Assembly: GCA_947457075.1 (NCBI GenBank)
Contig: CANGUG010000012.1
Location: forward strand, 39,247 to 103,246
From: Bacteroidota bacterium
GTDB taxonomy: Bacteria; Bacteroidota; Bacteroidia; Chitinophagales; Chitinophagaceae
Direction of reading: 5' to 3'
DNA: 64,000 nucleotides
Shown: piece by piece, positions 1 to 9,400 of the stretch
Numbering within the stretch: position 1 is the stretch's first letter
Layout: the number at the start of each line of letters is the position of its first letter
The notes under the pieces: generated by a model
Told to the model about the DNA's origin: nothing
The model's database searches: none
The model's input: the letters and a program-made list of their open reading frames with translations, nothing else
Position numbers and translations under genes: made by a program

Positions 1-568
1 TAGCTTGTGCTAAGTGTGTTTTACCTAAACCTACCCCACCATAAATCACTAATGGGTTAAATGAGTTCGCCCCTGGCTTTTCAGCTACTGTTTTACCAGC
101 ACGGCGTGCTACTCTATTGCAGTCACCCTCTATAAATGAATCGAAAGTGTAATTATGATTTAATTGAGGATCAATTTGCATTTTCTTCAACCCAGGAATC
201 ACAAAAGGATTCTTCACCGGATTGTCAATCACCAACGGGAAATTCATCTCGTTGTTATTGTATGTTTTCATGCCACTTGCTGGCACGTCCATTGATCCTT
301 TTTTGTTGTTACCGCTATCCACCATAATACGGTACTCTAATCTTGCCTCTTTTCCTAATTCACGCTTTAAAGTCTTTGCTAATAAATTAACATAGTGCTC
401 TTCAATGTATTCATAAAAAAATTGGCTAGGCACCTGAATCATTAATACGTTGTCTTTTAAGTCAACGGGCTGAATTGGTTCAAACCATGTTTTAAAGTGT
501 TGCCATTCGACAATATCTTTAATGATTTTTAAACAATTACTCCAAATTAATTCTGCGCTCTTAGCCAT
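1..568 (-). CDS. dnaA: Chromosomal replication initiator DnaA, 5' part (cut by window edge)
   Basis: The minus-strand frame opens with ATG at 568 (MAKSAELIW) and runs off the left edge, giving 189 visible residues. Residues about 1-85 look like DnaA domain I (helicase and DiaA-type interactions). A short linker follows, then the start of the AAA+ domain at NHNYTFDSFIEGDCNRVARR. The visible part ends inside the Walker A loop, GGVGLGKTH, at residues 177-185. DnaA binds DnaA boxes and opens the origin when loaded with ATP. The rest of the AAA+ domain and the DNA-binding domain IV lie outside the window. Identity is very secure from the domain I/III sequence; only completeness cannot be judged. 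Confidence 0.95.
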   Translation of the reverse strand, partial: MAKSAELIWSNCLKIIKDIVEWQHFKTWFEPIQPVDLKDNVLMIQVPSQFFYEYIEEHYVNLLAKTLKRELGKEARLEYRIMVDSGNNKKGSMDVPASGMKTYNNNEMNFPLVIDNPVKNPFVIPGLKKMQIDPQLNHNYTFDSFIEGDCNRVARRAGKTVAEKPGANSFNPLVIYGGVGLGKTHLAQA

Positions 569-898
569 TTTACTTACAAACCCTTTATATAGTGAAACAA
601 GATTATTCTATCCTAGTCTGATATTATCGAATTGTTAATCAGAATGCGAATATTCAAAACAATTGTTGAAAAAAAAACTTTTTTATTTGGTTTTTTTTAC
701 ATGTCCGAAAAACACTCCTTTTAATGCCTATTTCTATAAATTATCAGGCGTTCAAGATAAAGTAATTTCTAATAAAATGATACTTTATCCACTTTTTTTT
801 CATTATTTTTTTTGATAAAACGAATGACTATTTGCTTTTTAAGGCAGACCCTCCATGTTTTCCGCTTTTACCCTACCTTTACCAACTTAATTACAACT
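569..898. other. 330-bp AT-rich non-coding region between dnaA and the DUF3127 gene
   Basis: No gene is visible here. The region separates two divergent genes and should hold both promoters. It contains long A and T runs near 669-700, a 9-bp inverted repeat (756-764 with 781-789) and a DnaA-box-like nonamer at 785-793. A frame running through from a TTG at 812 exists, but protein homology starts only at the ATG at 899. It may be the dnaA regulatory region; an origin is possible but not shown. Confidence 0.6.
756..793 (+). promoter_or_regulatory. Inverted repeat overlapping a DnaA-box-like nonamer
   Basis: GATAAAGTA (756-764) and TACTTTATC (781-789) form a perfect 9-bp inverted repeat with a 16-base spacer. 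The right arm runs into TTATCCACT (785-793), which matches the DnaA-box consensus TTATNCACA at eight of nine positions. Its position upstream of dnaA fits autoregulation by DnaA or an origin element. A single box is weak evidence and no cluster of boxes was found. Confidence 0.35.
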
Positions 899-1270
899 AT
901 GAGCTACGAATTAACCGGTAAATTAATTGCCAAATACGACACCGTACAAAGAAAGGAAACCTTTAAGACAAGAGAATTTGTCATCGAAAAATCAGACGAT
1001 ATTAATGGTAAAATGATTACCAACTATGTAAAGTTTCAATGTGTACAAGACAGGACCAGCATGCCTGATCGCTTTAACCTTGGCGATACCGTTAAAGTAC
1101 TCTTTAATATCAAAGGTTCTAAATGGAATAAGGACGGCAAGGATAATTATATAACTAATTTAGATGCTTGGCGTATGGAAGCGGTTTCATTAGGCGGAGA
1201 CACTGCCCCTTCTGATAATGCTTACTTTGATATGCCTCCAGGTGAATCAGGTGACGATTTACCTTTTTAA
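899..1270 (+). CDS. DUF3127 domain protein
   Basis: A small acidic-tailed protein of 123 residues, starting MSYELTGKLIAKYDTVQ. It matches the DUF3127 family, which is widespread in Bacteroidota and has no assigned function. The compact N-terminal 95 residues have a predicted beta-rich, OB-fold-like pattern (alternating strands such as KFQCVQDR and VKVLFNIKG). The last 25 residues are flexible and end in GDDLPF, which resembles the acidic C-terminal tip of single-stranded DNA-binding proteins. That resemblance suggests, but does not prove, a role at DNA. The ATG at 899 is preferred over an upstream TTG at 812 because the extra 29 residues do not look like family sequence. Confidence 0.85.
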   Translation: MSYELTGKLIAKYDTVQRKETFKTREFVIEKSDDINGKMITNYVKFQCVQDRTSMPDRFNLGDTVKVLFNIKGSKWNKDGKDNYITNLDAWRMEAVSLGGDTAPSDNAYFDMPPGESGDDLPF

Positions 1271-1342
1271 GGAAAATCAATTAAAGCCGGTAAAAGCTTA
1301 AACAAAAAATAAAGGCATTTTTTTAGGATAAACACCTAACCC

Positions 1343-2950
1343 ATGCAAAAGAATATACAACTAAGGGTGAAGCCCGAAGAGGCAGCCAATGCAAGCACCC
1401 TTATTTCCATTTTAGCCCAAGCCATTGGGCAGGAACCAACTGCTATTTCGGGATACCATATTCTCAAACAGTCCATCGATGCAAGAAGCCGCCAACAGGT
1501 TTGGATCAACCTGACTGTTTTGGCATTTGTCAACGAGTCTCCAAGCAATCGTTTTGAAGAGACAATTATATTTCCAACAGTGCCCACTAATGCCAAAGAA
1601 GTCATCATTATTGGGGCTGGACCAGCTGGTCTTTTTGCTGCGTTGGAATGTATCCAATTAGGCATACGACCCATTGTACTTGAAAGAGGCAAGGACGTAC
1701 GTGCAAGGCGTCGTGATTTAGCCAAATTAAATAAGGAAGGCATTGTGAACCCCGAGAGTAATTATTGTTTTGGGGAAGGAGGTGCAGGCACATACAGTGA
1801 TGGTAAATTATATACCCGAAGTAATAAGCGTGGTAGTATAGATAAGATTCTTAGATTGTTTTATCAATTTGGGGCAGATGAACGCATTTTATATGAAGCA
1901 CACCCTCATATTGGCACCAATAAACTTCCCCATATTATCACTGCCATGCGGGAGCAAATTGAGTTAAGTGGAGGGAAAGTATTATTTGAAAAAAAATTAG
2001 TCGATCTGGTTATTGAAAACGGAGTAATCAAAGAGACCATTACCGCCGACGGCGATCGCTTCCCAACCCAAGCCCTTATCTTGGCAACAGGCCATTCAGC
2101 CAGAGATATTTTTGTTCTCCTTAAGGAAAAGGGCATATTCATTGAGGCCAAGCCCTTTGCCCTTGGGGTAAGGGTTGAACATCCTCAAACCATTATTGAC
2201 GGCATACAATACCATTGTGCCCTTCGAGGCCCCCATTTACCCCCCGCCTCCTATAGTTTGGTGGAACAGGTGAGTGAGCGGGGCGTATTTAGTTTTTGTA
2301 TGTGTCCAGGTGGCATCATTGCACCTGCAGCTACCGCCCCGGGTGAAATAGTGGTAAATGGTTGGAGCCCAAGCAAAAGGGACAATGCCTTTGCCAATAG
2401 CGGCATGGTGGTTCAGATTGACCTAGCCACCGCAGCTGAATTTTTGGTAAAACATCAAAAAAACAATCCTTTAATAAATAAAAGTATTAATTTAAGTGAC
2501 CCACTACTATTACTTGATTTTCAGCAATATATAGAAAATAAATCATTTGAATTTGGAGGGGGTGGTCAAGTAGCCCCCGCATCGAGATTGGTGGATTTTT
2601 GTACCAATAAAACTTCATCCAATTTGCCCTCTGCCAGCTACCTCCCCGGACTACAATCCGCTAACTTGGCCGAGGTATTGCCTGGCTTTGTACACCATAC
2701 CTTACAGGCTGGCTTCAAGGCATTTGGTAAAAAAATGAAGGGATACTATACCAATGATGCCATTGTGGTTGCAACAGAAAGTAGGACTTCTTCCCCAGTT
2801 AGGATACCAAGGGATGCAGCCAGCTGCCAACATCCTCAAATCAGCAACCTTTACCCCTGTGGGGAAGGTGCAGGTTATGCAGGGGGCATTGTAAGTGCTG
2901 CCATGGACGGCCAAAAATTAGCCAATGCCATTGCCCTTCAACTTGCCTAA
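1343..2950 (+). CDS. FAD-dependent dehydrogenase, COG2509 type
   Basis: A 535-residue flavoprotein. An N-terminal domain of about 85 residues precedes the dinucleotide-binding motif IIGAGPAGLFAALE at residues 89-102, followed by the acidic strand end IVLERG. The stretch NYCFGEGGAGTYSDGKLYTR is the hallmark of the uncharacterised COG2509 (NAD(FAD)-utilising dehydrogenase) family. The C-terminal FAD motif LYPCGEGAGYAGGIVSAAMDG completes the fold. Substrate and partner are unknown. It stands alone, 72 bases after the DUF3127 gene, and is followed by a hairpin terminator. The family call is secure; a specific reaction cannot be given. Confidence 0.9.
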   Translation: MQKNIQLRVKPEEAANASTLISILAQAIGQEPTAISGYHILKQSIDARSRQQVWINLTVLAFVNESPSNRFEETIIFPTVPTNAKEVIIIGAGPAGLFAALECIQLGIRPIVLERGKDVRARRRDLAKLNKEGIVNPESNYCFGEGGAGTYSDGKLYTRSNKRGSIDKILRLFYQFGADERILYEAHPHIGTNKLPHIITAMREQIELSGGKVLFEKKLVDLVIENGVIKETITADGDRFPTQALILATGHSARDIFVLLKEKGIFIEAKPFALGVRVEHPQTIIDGIQYHCALRGPHLPPASYSLVEQVSERGVFSFCMCPGGIIAPAATAPGEIVVNGWSPSKRDNAFANSGMVVQIDLATAAEFLVKHQKNNPLINKSINLSDPLLLLDFQQYIENKSFEFGGGGQVAPASRLVDFCTNKTSSNLPSASYLPGLQSANLAEVLPGFVHHTLQAGFKAFGKKMKGYYTNDAIVVATESRTSSPVRIPRDAASCQHPQISNLYPCGEGAGYAGGIVSAAMDGQKLANAIALQLA

Positions 2951-2986
2951 TTCAATAAATATTTGCTCCTTTGCTTAAACCCCATT

Positions 2987-3019
2987 AAAAAAGGCGACCC
3001 TTACAGAATCGCCTTTTTC
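2987..3019. terminator. Bidirectional hairpin terminator
   Basis: AAAAAGGCGA (2988-2997) pairs perfectly with TCGCCTTTTT (3009-3018) around an 11-base loop. The A-run on one side and T-run on the other allow termination in both directions. It lies between the convergent flavoprotein gene (ends 2950) and the phospholipase/nuclease-like gene (ends 3047). Confidence 0.85.
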
Positions 3020-3046
3020 ACTATTTTTAGCTCAAATCTAGTTGGA

Positions 3047-4027
3047 TTAATCCTGAGATTTCACTTTTTTTGAAATCAATAATCCATTGTTTATCAGTTT
3101 GTTAGATTTGTATGATTCTAATTCTTTATTAAGCTGCTCATTGCCTCCTCTAGTCGTTTCTAAATTAGGTTTGCCGGCATTCACCCAGGCGGTGTACCAA
3201 AAGTCGGCTATTAAATTAGCGGCAGCGATCAACTGCAAATTAACCGACGATCCCAATTCCTTAGCATAGGCTTCTGCAAACTCTTTGGTATAAACTTTAG
3301 TTTCCTTCCCATAACGCATTTGGGTTTTATACTTAGTTTCCGGCGTGAACTTAGCTGTTACTACACGCTCTTTTGCCAACATTTCAGGCAGTAAAGCATT
3401 GGCCTTTCTAATATCCTTCCACAATGCTTCGGCTGGTCGTTTCAAATAAACGGCGGTGTGCTTGTTATATAATTGATATTGGTCCAAAGTCAATTCAGGA
3501 AGATAAGATTCCCATAAACTATGCAACCCTTTCTGTCCCGTAAGCTGACCATCATAATTGGATGTGGTGTGCAAAGGCACATGTAAATCCCCAATATAGT
3601 GCCCTAAATCCGCTGCATAAAACAGGATACTGTCCTTGTTTTTTAACTTAAATGCCTTGGTTAACAAATCCAATTGAATCATTGCATTATAAGGCCCCCA
3701 GCCATATTTCTTTAGTGAATCGGCAGTATATTTTTTTACTGCGGCATCCCAATCCATAGGCATTTCGTTAATGGCATTGTCCCCAAATTTATCGATATCA
3801 ATAAAGTGCTTGGTATCCTCGGTTTTATCGGTATTTCTTCGAATATCTGGTCTTGTCGATTGCTCCACTAAATAAGCCATTTCATTGTGAAAATAAGTTT
3901 GCAATGGCGCAGGTAAATTATAAATAGCCAATTGGTGAATGGTACGATGTACCAAAAATCCCCAACTACTTAGGCCAATCATAGCCAATAAAATACCAAT
4001 TTGGAAGAAATACTTACGCTTGAACAT
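3047..4027 (-). CDS. Secreted zinc-dependent phospholipase C / S1-P1 nuclease superfamily protein
   Basis: A 326-residue exported protein. A signal peptide occupies residues 1-21, and cleavage would leave Trp22 at the mature N-terminus. In the S1/P1 nuclease and bacterial phospholipase C superfamily the first residue (Trp) and spaced His/Asp residues bind three zinc ions. Matching elements are WGFLVHRTIHQLA (22-34), KHFIDID, DLGHYIGDLHVPLHT and HSLWES. The order of zinc-ligand motifs supports a periplasmic or secreted phosphoesterase, but phospholipid versus nucleic acid specificity cannot be decided from sequence. The gene is monocistronic, convergent with the flavoprotein gene and divergent from the ABC exporter. 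Confidence 0.85.
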   Translation of the reverse strand: MFKRKYFFQIGILLAMIGLSSWGFLVHRTIHQLAIYNLPAPLQTYFHNEMAYLVEQSTRPDIRRNTDKTEDTKHFIDIDKFGDNAINEMPMDWDAAVKKYTADSLKKYGWGPYNAMIQLDLLTKAFKLKNKDSILFYAADLGHYIGDLHVPLHTTSNYDGQLTGQKGLHSLWESYLPELTLDQYQLYNKHTAVYLKRPAEALWKDIRKANALLPEMLAKERVVTAKFTPETKYKTQMRYGKETKVYTKEFAEAYAKELGSSVNLQLIAAANLIADFWYTAWVNAGKPNLETTRGGNEQLNKELESYKSNKLINNGLLISKKVKSQD

Positions 4028-4132
4028 AGTCTAAAAATTTAAACGAATATAGCCTATTATTCTTTTTTAAAACCTCCTGTCCCCTAAAATTGACCTTGGA
4101 TAAATGAGGCCCATAGCCATTTATTTTAGCTA

Positions 4133-4140
4133 TATATTTG
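4133..4140 (+). promoter_or_regulatory. Candidate -7 promoter box for the ABC exporter operon
   Basis: TATATTTG fits the Bacteroidota -7 consensus TAnnTTTG exactly and lies 17 bases before the chosen ATG at 4158. No good -33 TTTG was seen at the usual spacing. Confidence 0.4.
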
Positions 4141-4157
4141 AGTATAAATCTCCCCTT

Positions 4158-5090
4158 ATGGACCCATTATTAAGGCTCTCTCATTTAAAAAAATACTATG
4201 CCACGCAAAAAGCCGTGGATGATATCTCCTTTGACATTCAAAAAGGAAGCATATTTGGATTATTAGGACCCAATGGTGCTGGTAAAACCACCTTACTAAG
4301 AATGATAACTGGAATTTTTTATCCTGACGGGGGGCAAATAAGCTTGGACGGGAAACCATTCAATCCAATTGAAGATATCTCCAAAATTGGTTATATGCCT
4401 GAAGAGCGTGGTATGTATAAAAAAATGAAAATCGGAGAGCAGGCCCTTTACCTTGCTCAATTAAAAGGACTTTCTAAAGCTGAGGCCACTGAAAGAATCA
4501 TTTATTGGTTCAAAAAATTGGAAATGGAAAGCTGGTGGAATAAAAAAGTGGAGGACCTGAGTAAAGGAATGAGTCAAAAGCTTCAATTTGTCATTACCGT
4601 ATTGCATGAACCCAAGCTTATTATTTTGGACGAACCCTTTAGCGGGCTGGATCCTTTAAATGCCAACTTAATTAAAGACGAAATTCATGGATTGGCAAAG
4701 AATGGAGCAACCATTATATTTAGTACCCATCGAATGGAACAGGTCGAAGAAATATGTGATCATATTGTATTGGTGAATCTTGGTAAAAAAATACTAGACG
4801 GTACAGTTACAGATATCAAACAATTATACAAGGAAAATATATTCTCTATTGAAACAAATCAATTGGAGCAAATTAATGACAACGCCCTATTCACAGTTGT
4901 TAGGAAGGAAAATAATAAGGTATTTGTGAAAATAAATGAGGGGTGCAATTCTAATCAAGTGTTAACCCATTTAATTAACAACAATCATCCGATTGTAGCC
5001 TATAATGAACTTTTACCTTCTTTAAATGAAATATTTATAAAGTTGGTAGAATCGACGCATGCTACTGCTAGGGCATTTCAAACTATTTAA
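4158..5090 (+). CDS. ABC transporter ATP-binding protein (NatA-like exporter)
   Basis: A 310-residue ATPase with Walker A GPNGAGKTT, signature LSKGMSQKLQ, Walker B LIILDEPFSGLD and H-loop STHRMEQVEE in order. A C-terminal regulatory domain of about 85 residues follows, as in NatA/DUF4162-type exporters. The start at MDPLLRLSHLKKYY (4158) is preferred to an upstream ATG at 4104, because family homology begins there and a TATATTTG box lies in the extra stretch. It pairs with the permease 16 bases downstream. NatAB-type systems export sodium or drugs; the substrate here is not determinable. Confidence 0.88.
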   Translation: MDPLLRLSHLKKYYATQKAVDDISFDIQKGSIFGLLGPNGAGKTTLLRMITGIFYPDGGQISLDGKPFNPIEDISKIGYMPEERGMYKKMKIGEQALYLAQLKGLSKAEATERIIYWFKKLEMESWWNKKVEDLSKGMSQKLQFVITVLHEPKLIILDEPFSGLDPLNANLIKDEIHGLAKNGATIIFSTHRMEQVEEICDHIVLVNLGKKILDGTVTDIKQLYKENIFSIETNQLEQINDNALFTVVRKENNKVFVKINEGCNSNQVLTHLINNNHPIVAYNELLPSLNEIFIKLVESTHATARAFQTI

Positions 5091-5106
5091 TTCATAAACT
5101 TATTAT

Positions 5107-6444
5107 ATGCACAAAATTTGGCTAATTATTCAAAGAGAATATACTACTAGGGTTAAAAATAAACGTTTTTTATTGGTAACTTTTTTAATGCCCCTACTTA
5201 TTATTGCCCTTGTTTTTGGTAGCGCTTATTTGTCGGTGAGCGGAACCGAGCATCGTAAAATTGCGGTGATTGATCCAAATGGATTTATTAAATCCTCTCT
5301 TAAAAATACCAACCAAATTCAATTTGAATTCCCCGAAAAAGTGGACACTAGCAACTATAATAGCAAGGGATATACCGATATTTTAATCCTCCCCAAATTT
5401 GATAGCAGTGCTAAAACAAATTATATTTTAAAATCTAAAAAGTCAATGGGCCTCATGCTGCAAAACAGCATTAGTGAAAAAATCAACAATGCCATTGAAG
5501 ACCAAATGTTACAGAAGGCAGGAATTAGCCAAAATATATTGGACTCCATACATAAAGCCTCCCAATATGCCGAATTGAAAGCGTATGAGGACAAAGGCAG
5601 TGCAAGCAAAGAAAGTAATGCTGGCCTGGCCATGGGAATTGGTTATGCAAGTGGTTTCTTAATTTATATTACCCTATTTATTTATGGTACCATGGTAATG
5701 CGTGGGGTGATGGAAGAAAAAACCAATCGAATCGCCGAAGTGATTATTAGTAGTGTGAAGCCTTTTGAACTAATGCTTGGAAAAATCATTGGCATTGGTG
5801 CAGTTGGGCTTACGCAGTTTGCATTATGGATAATTCTTATCACTAGTTTAACCAGCGTAGGCATGAGCTTTCTTCCCGACGATTTACAAAACCAAGTAAC
5901 TGCTTTGCAACAAAACAATGGACAAATGGGACAAGCTGGGATGATGCAGGCAAGTGAATCCGCTATGCGCATTTACAATATGCAACATACCATTGCAACC
6001 GCTAACTGGCCTTTAATTATTGGATGTTTTATATTCTATTTCTTAGGGGGTTATTTGTTTTATTCTGCTTTGTTTGCTGCAGTTGGCAGTGTCGTTAATG
6101 AAGATCCTCAGGATGCACAAAGCTTAATGTTTCCCATAACCATGCCCATTATTTTCTCCTACTTAATTACCAATATGGTCACCCAGAACCCCAATACCCC
6201 ATTGGCTTTTTGGGCAAGTATTATTCCATTTAGCTCCCCAATGGTGATGATGGCTAGAATTGCCTATGGTGTACCCAATGCTGTTTCCTATTGGGAACTT
6301 GCTTTAAGTATGGCCCTATTAATTGGAGGCTTCTTATTTACTACTTGGTTAAGTGGTAAAATTTATAGAACAGGTATATTAATGTATGGCAAGAAAGTAA
6401 ATTGGAAGACCATGTTTAAATGGGCATTTACAAAGCAATTCTAA
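5107..6444 (+). CDS. ABC-2 type permease (NatB-like)
   Basis: A 445-residue membrane protein of the COG1668/NatB class. One transmembrane segment lies at about residues 22-45 (FLLVTFLMPLLIIALVFGSAY), followed by an extracytoplasmic domain of about 130 residues. A C-terminal bundle of five or six segments contains the conserved GVMEEKTNRIAEVIISSVKPFELMLGK region (quoted in parts: MEEKTNRIAEV, KPFELMLGK). It forms an exporter with the preceding ATPase. The last 17 bases overlap the 3' end of sprA on the opposite strand, so the two genes end inside each other with no room for a separate terminator. Confidence 0.88.
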   Translation: MHKIWLIIQREYTTRVKNKRFLLVTFLMPLLIIALVFGSAYLSVSGTEHRKIAVIDPNGFIKSSLKNTNQIQFEFPEKVDTSNYNSKGYTDILILPKFDSSAKTNYILKSKKSMGLMLQNSISEKINNAIEDQMLQKAGISQNILDSIHKASQYAELKAYEDKGSASKESNAGLAMGIGYASGFLIYITLFIYGTMVMRGVMEEKTNRIAEVIISSVKPFELMLGKIIGIGAVGLTQFALWIILITSLTSVGMSFLPDDLQNQVTALQQNNGQMGQAGMMQASESAMRIYNMQHTIATANWPLIIGCFIFYFLGGYLFYSALFAAVGSVVNEDPQDAQSLMFPITMPIIFSYLITNMVTQNPNTPLAFWASIIPFSSPMVMMARIAYGVPNAVSYWELALSMALLIGGFLFTTWLSGKIYRTGILMYGKKVNWKTMFKWAFTKQF

Positions 6445-9400
6445 CATTGATTCCTGCCCTTGTATTCACTATAGGTGGGGAGGAGGAAATATATGGAGTG
6501 GCCCTACGTTGATCAAAGAAAAACTTAAGATTAATTTTGGTGTTCAATACATAGTCAATGGAAGGTTGTAAAGTTATTTCCTTTTGCCCCCCTGTACCAT
6601 AGGCATTGGTTTGGTCAAGACGGCTATTGCTATTGTAAACATCACGCATGGACATGTCAAATCGGAAAGTAAAATCATTGGTTAATTTACTACTGCCTAA
6701 ACCAGGTATTTCAAATGGGAGTCTTAACCCTCTTTTGCGCCAGCTTGCTCCTATTACCCATTCTTTACTGTTGTTTTCACTTAACTGATAATCGACCAAG
6801 CTCAATGAAAGCATTCTACTTTTCTTATATTCAAAACGCATGGACCATTGATTCACCGTAGTAACATTGATGCCCACCAATGGCTCCATGCGCTCACTAA
6901 TGGTCACGTTGGGGATTAAGAAATAAGGAATATAATTTTTGCTAATTGGATCCAAGAAAGTAGGTGTGCCTCTACGCATTGGGTCATCCACAAAATTCAA
7001 GGAACTTGTAAAACTATTCATGGCTAAACTTCCATTATAGCCATTGGAGATGGTGATATTGCTAAAATATTCCGACAATCCTGGCAATTTAGAAAGTCCT
7101 GTGTACATGATATTCCAATTGGGTTTAGGCAACATACCTCCAAATGGATTGGACCTTATATTATTATTGTTTTGATTCACCAATGAAACTTTTTTAGGAT
7201 CCTGCCCAGTATAGGCTGCAATAAAGGCTGGAATTAATACATCCTGTGCATACCTACCATATCCCAAAGCATAACCTGATGCATCCACATTGCCCGCACC
7301 TAATCGTTGAGAAATAATGGTTCTATAATTTTGAAACGCCTTAAACTGTAATGAAATCTCATTGGGATCATGTGTTTCAAAGAATGTATTTAAAGCCATA
7401 TAACTAATATTAAATCCACCAGCCGACAATGGATTGGCATGTGTTCTGATTCCTGATAAGGAGGCACTGGTATCTTTAAATAATTCTGAATATTCTTTAG
7501 AGAAGGTTTTATTAAAATTAATATCAATGATTAATGTTTTAATGGGCTCTAACATAATTCTAGCCGACAGCTTTTGATCAAAAGTTTGTCTGAACAATAA
7601 GTTAAAGCCAGCATCCCTGGATAAAAACCCTTTCTTTTCTTGCTTATTTAACCAATTGGTGTCTGGTTGTCGGCCAAACATATAGTCAAAATTAGGAGCG
7701 AGCCCTGTAAAAGTTTTGTCCACAAATTGCACTCCTGACATATAACCTGGCAATCGGCTATTAAAGTTTTCGGTGTAATCTAAATTGGCAGTTTGCATCA
7801 TGGTTAAAAACCTTACAATTGATTTCACGCTTTCTGGCACATTCACCGGTTCATTTTGTTTGATTAATCTTTGTGCAATACGTTCTTGGCGCTTGGCTTC
7901 TTTCCATTTTTTTAAGGCAGCAATTCGCTCCTTACCTACTTTACCCTCCAAGGCTTCCTCCTTGGTCATAACAATTTTTGTATTCAGTGGGTTGTTGATA
8001 TTTTGACGCCCTGCATTGTATCCATTGTTTAATGCCGCATTTATATATTTTGATTTTCTATAAAAATTTGTAAAATTAAATTGTGCATTAATTTGTTGAG
8101 ATAGGGTGTTTTCAATGGTATTGCCTAATGTCTGGGCTAACCTACTTGCACCGATCCAATTATAATTTGTTGCAAAATTATAACTTGAGTTGATCCAATT
8201 GGTAAGCGGCAATTTACTAGTTGGCAAATCATATCGCAGAGAGAATCTTTGATTGTACAAAGTATTCCTTCCACCTCCAAACAACATTCTAGTAATGGAG
8301 TCTCGTTTTGCTTGAGTATTGATTGGTCCGTCCGGCTCATCTATTCGTGAATCCATGGTTGCATTGAAATCCAAGTTCATGGATCTAGTAATGGGCCAAC
8401 GCATATTAAACAACCTTACCATGGTAAAATACTTATTGTAAGTAGTTTCCGTTTTTTCTGTTGTCCCATCAAAGGAACTTACTACCCTAGGAGTGAACTC
8501 CCCATATTGTCGATCTAATACCGTTCTAAATGTAATTAAGCTAGGAGAAGGATTAAAATTAAAGTCTTTCACCCATGCGAACCAAGGGGATGCATTCTTT
8601 AATAATTTTTTAAAGGGTTCCAAGGACCTTCCATTGTGGTTATACGTATATCCAATAGCCCCTCTTTGCTTGGTTAATTTATTGGCCTCAATTAAAGGAC
8701 TGGTTTGTACTAATTGAGAAAAGGAATAACTGAAATCCAAATTACTCAGACTTAATAAATTGGGATTTTTTCCTGGCAAAAAGCGCACATTGGTAAAATT
8801 CAATGTTCTTATCGTCGTTTGATCGGTTGAAGCATTTCGGACTGAATCTTTTTTAGGCTGCGATAAACTATTCATCTTGTCCTGATACAAAACGTCCCTG
8901 TCAAAAGGATCATACAAAGGCGTTTCAATAGATTTATTTATACTTGCAAATACAGGCAAAGTGATACGAGCTTGTTTGGGCAATAATTTTCCAGCATCTA
9001 TATTAGCAGCTACATCTACCTGTGTTAATCCAGTGATTGCTCTTTGGTTCATGCTTTGTTCAATAGTACCAAATCCGGCAGTTCGGTTATTCACTGAAAC
9101 GGCTAAAGTACCTAAGTCAGCCATTACTAAATCCATTCTACCCAAAGCAGCCCATGAACCACGCTCATCCAATTCGGACAAACGCAATTCATTGATCCAC
9201 ATTTCAGCATTAATTTGTTGTTGCGTTGAAGTGTTTTCAAAGGCAATTAATATACCTCGTACTTCCCCCAAATTTGGATTACCCATCACCGAATAGGTTT
9301 GTACATTATTGGGAAACGCACCTATTTGATTTTTGGAGTACCTCGAAGTGAAGGAATATTTTTGTTTATCTCTTTCTAATTTTAAATTAACCAAATCATT

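Noticed and set aside
812..898. N-terminal extension of the DUF3127 gene from a TTG
   Set aside because: The 29 extra residues do not resemble the family, and the ATG at 899 gives the expected length.
1336..1743. A 135-residue open frame opposite the flavoprotein
   Set aside because: Antisense to the conserved FAD-binding region; no homology.
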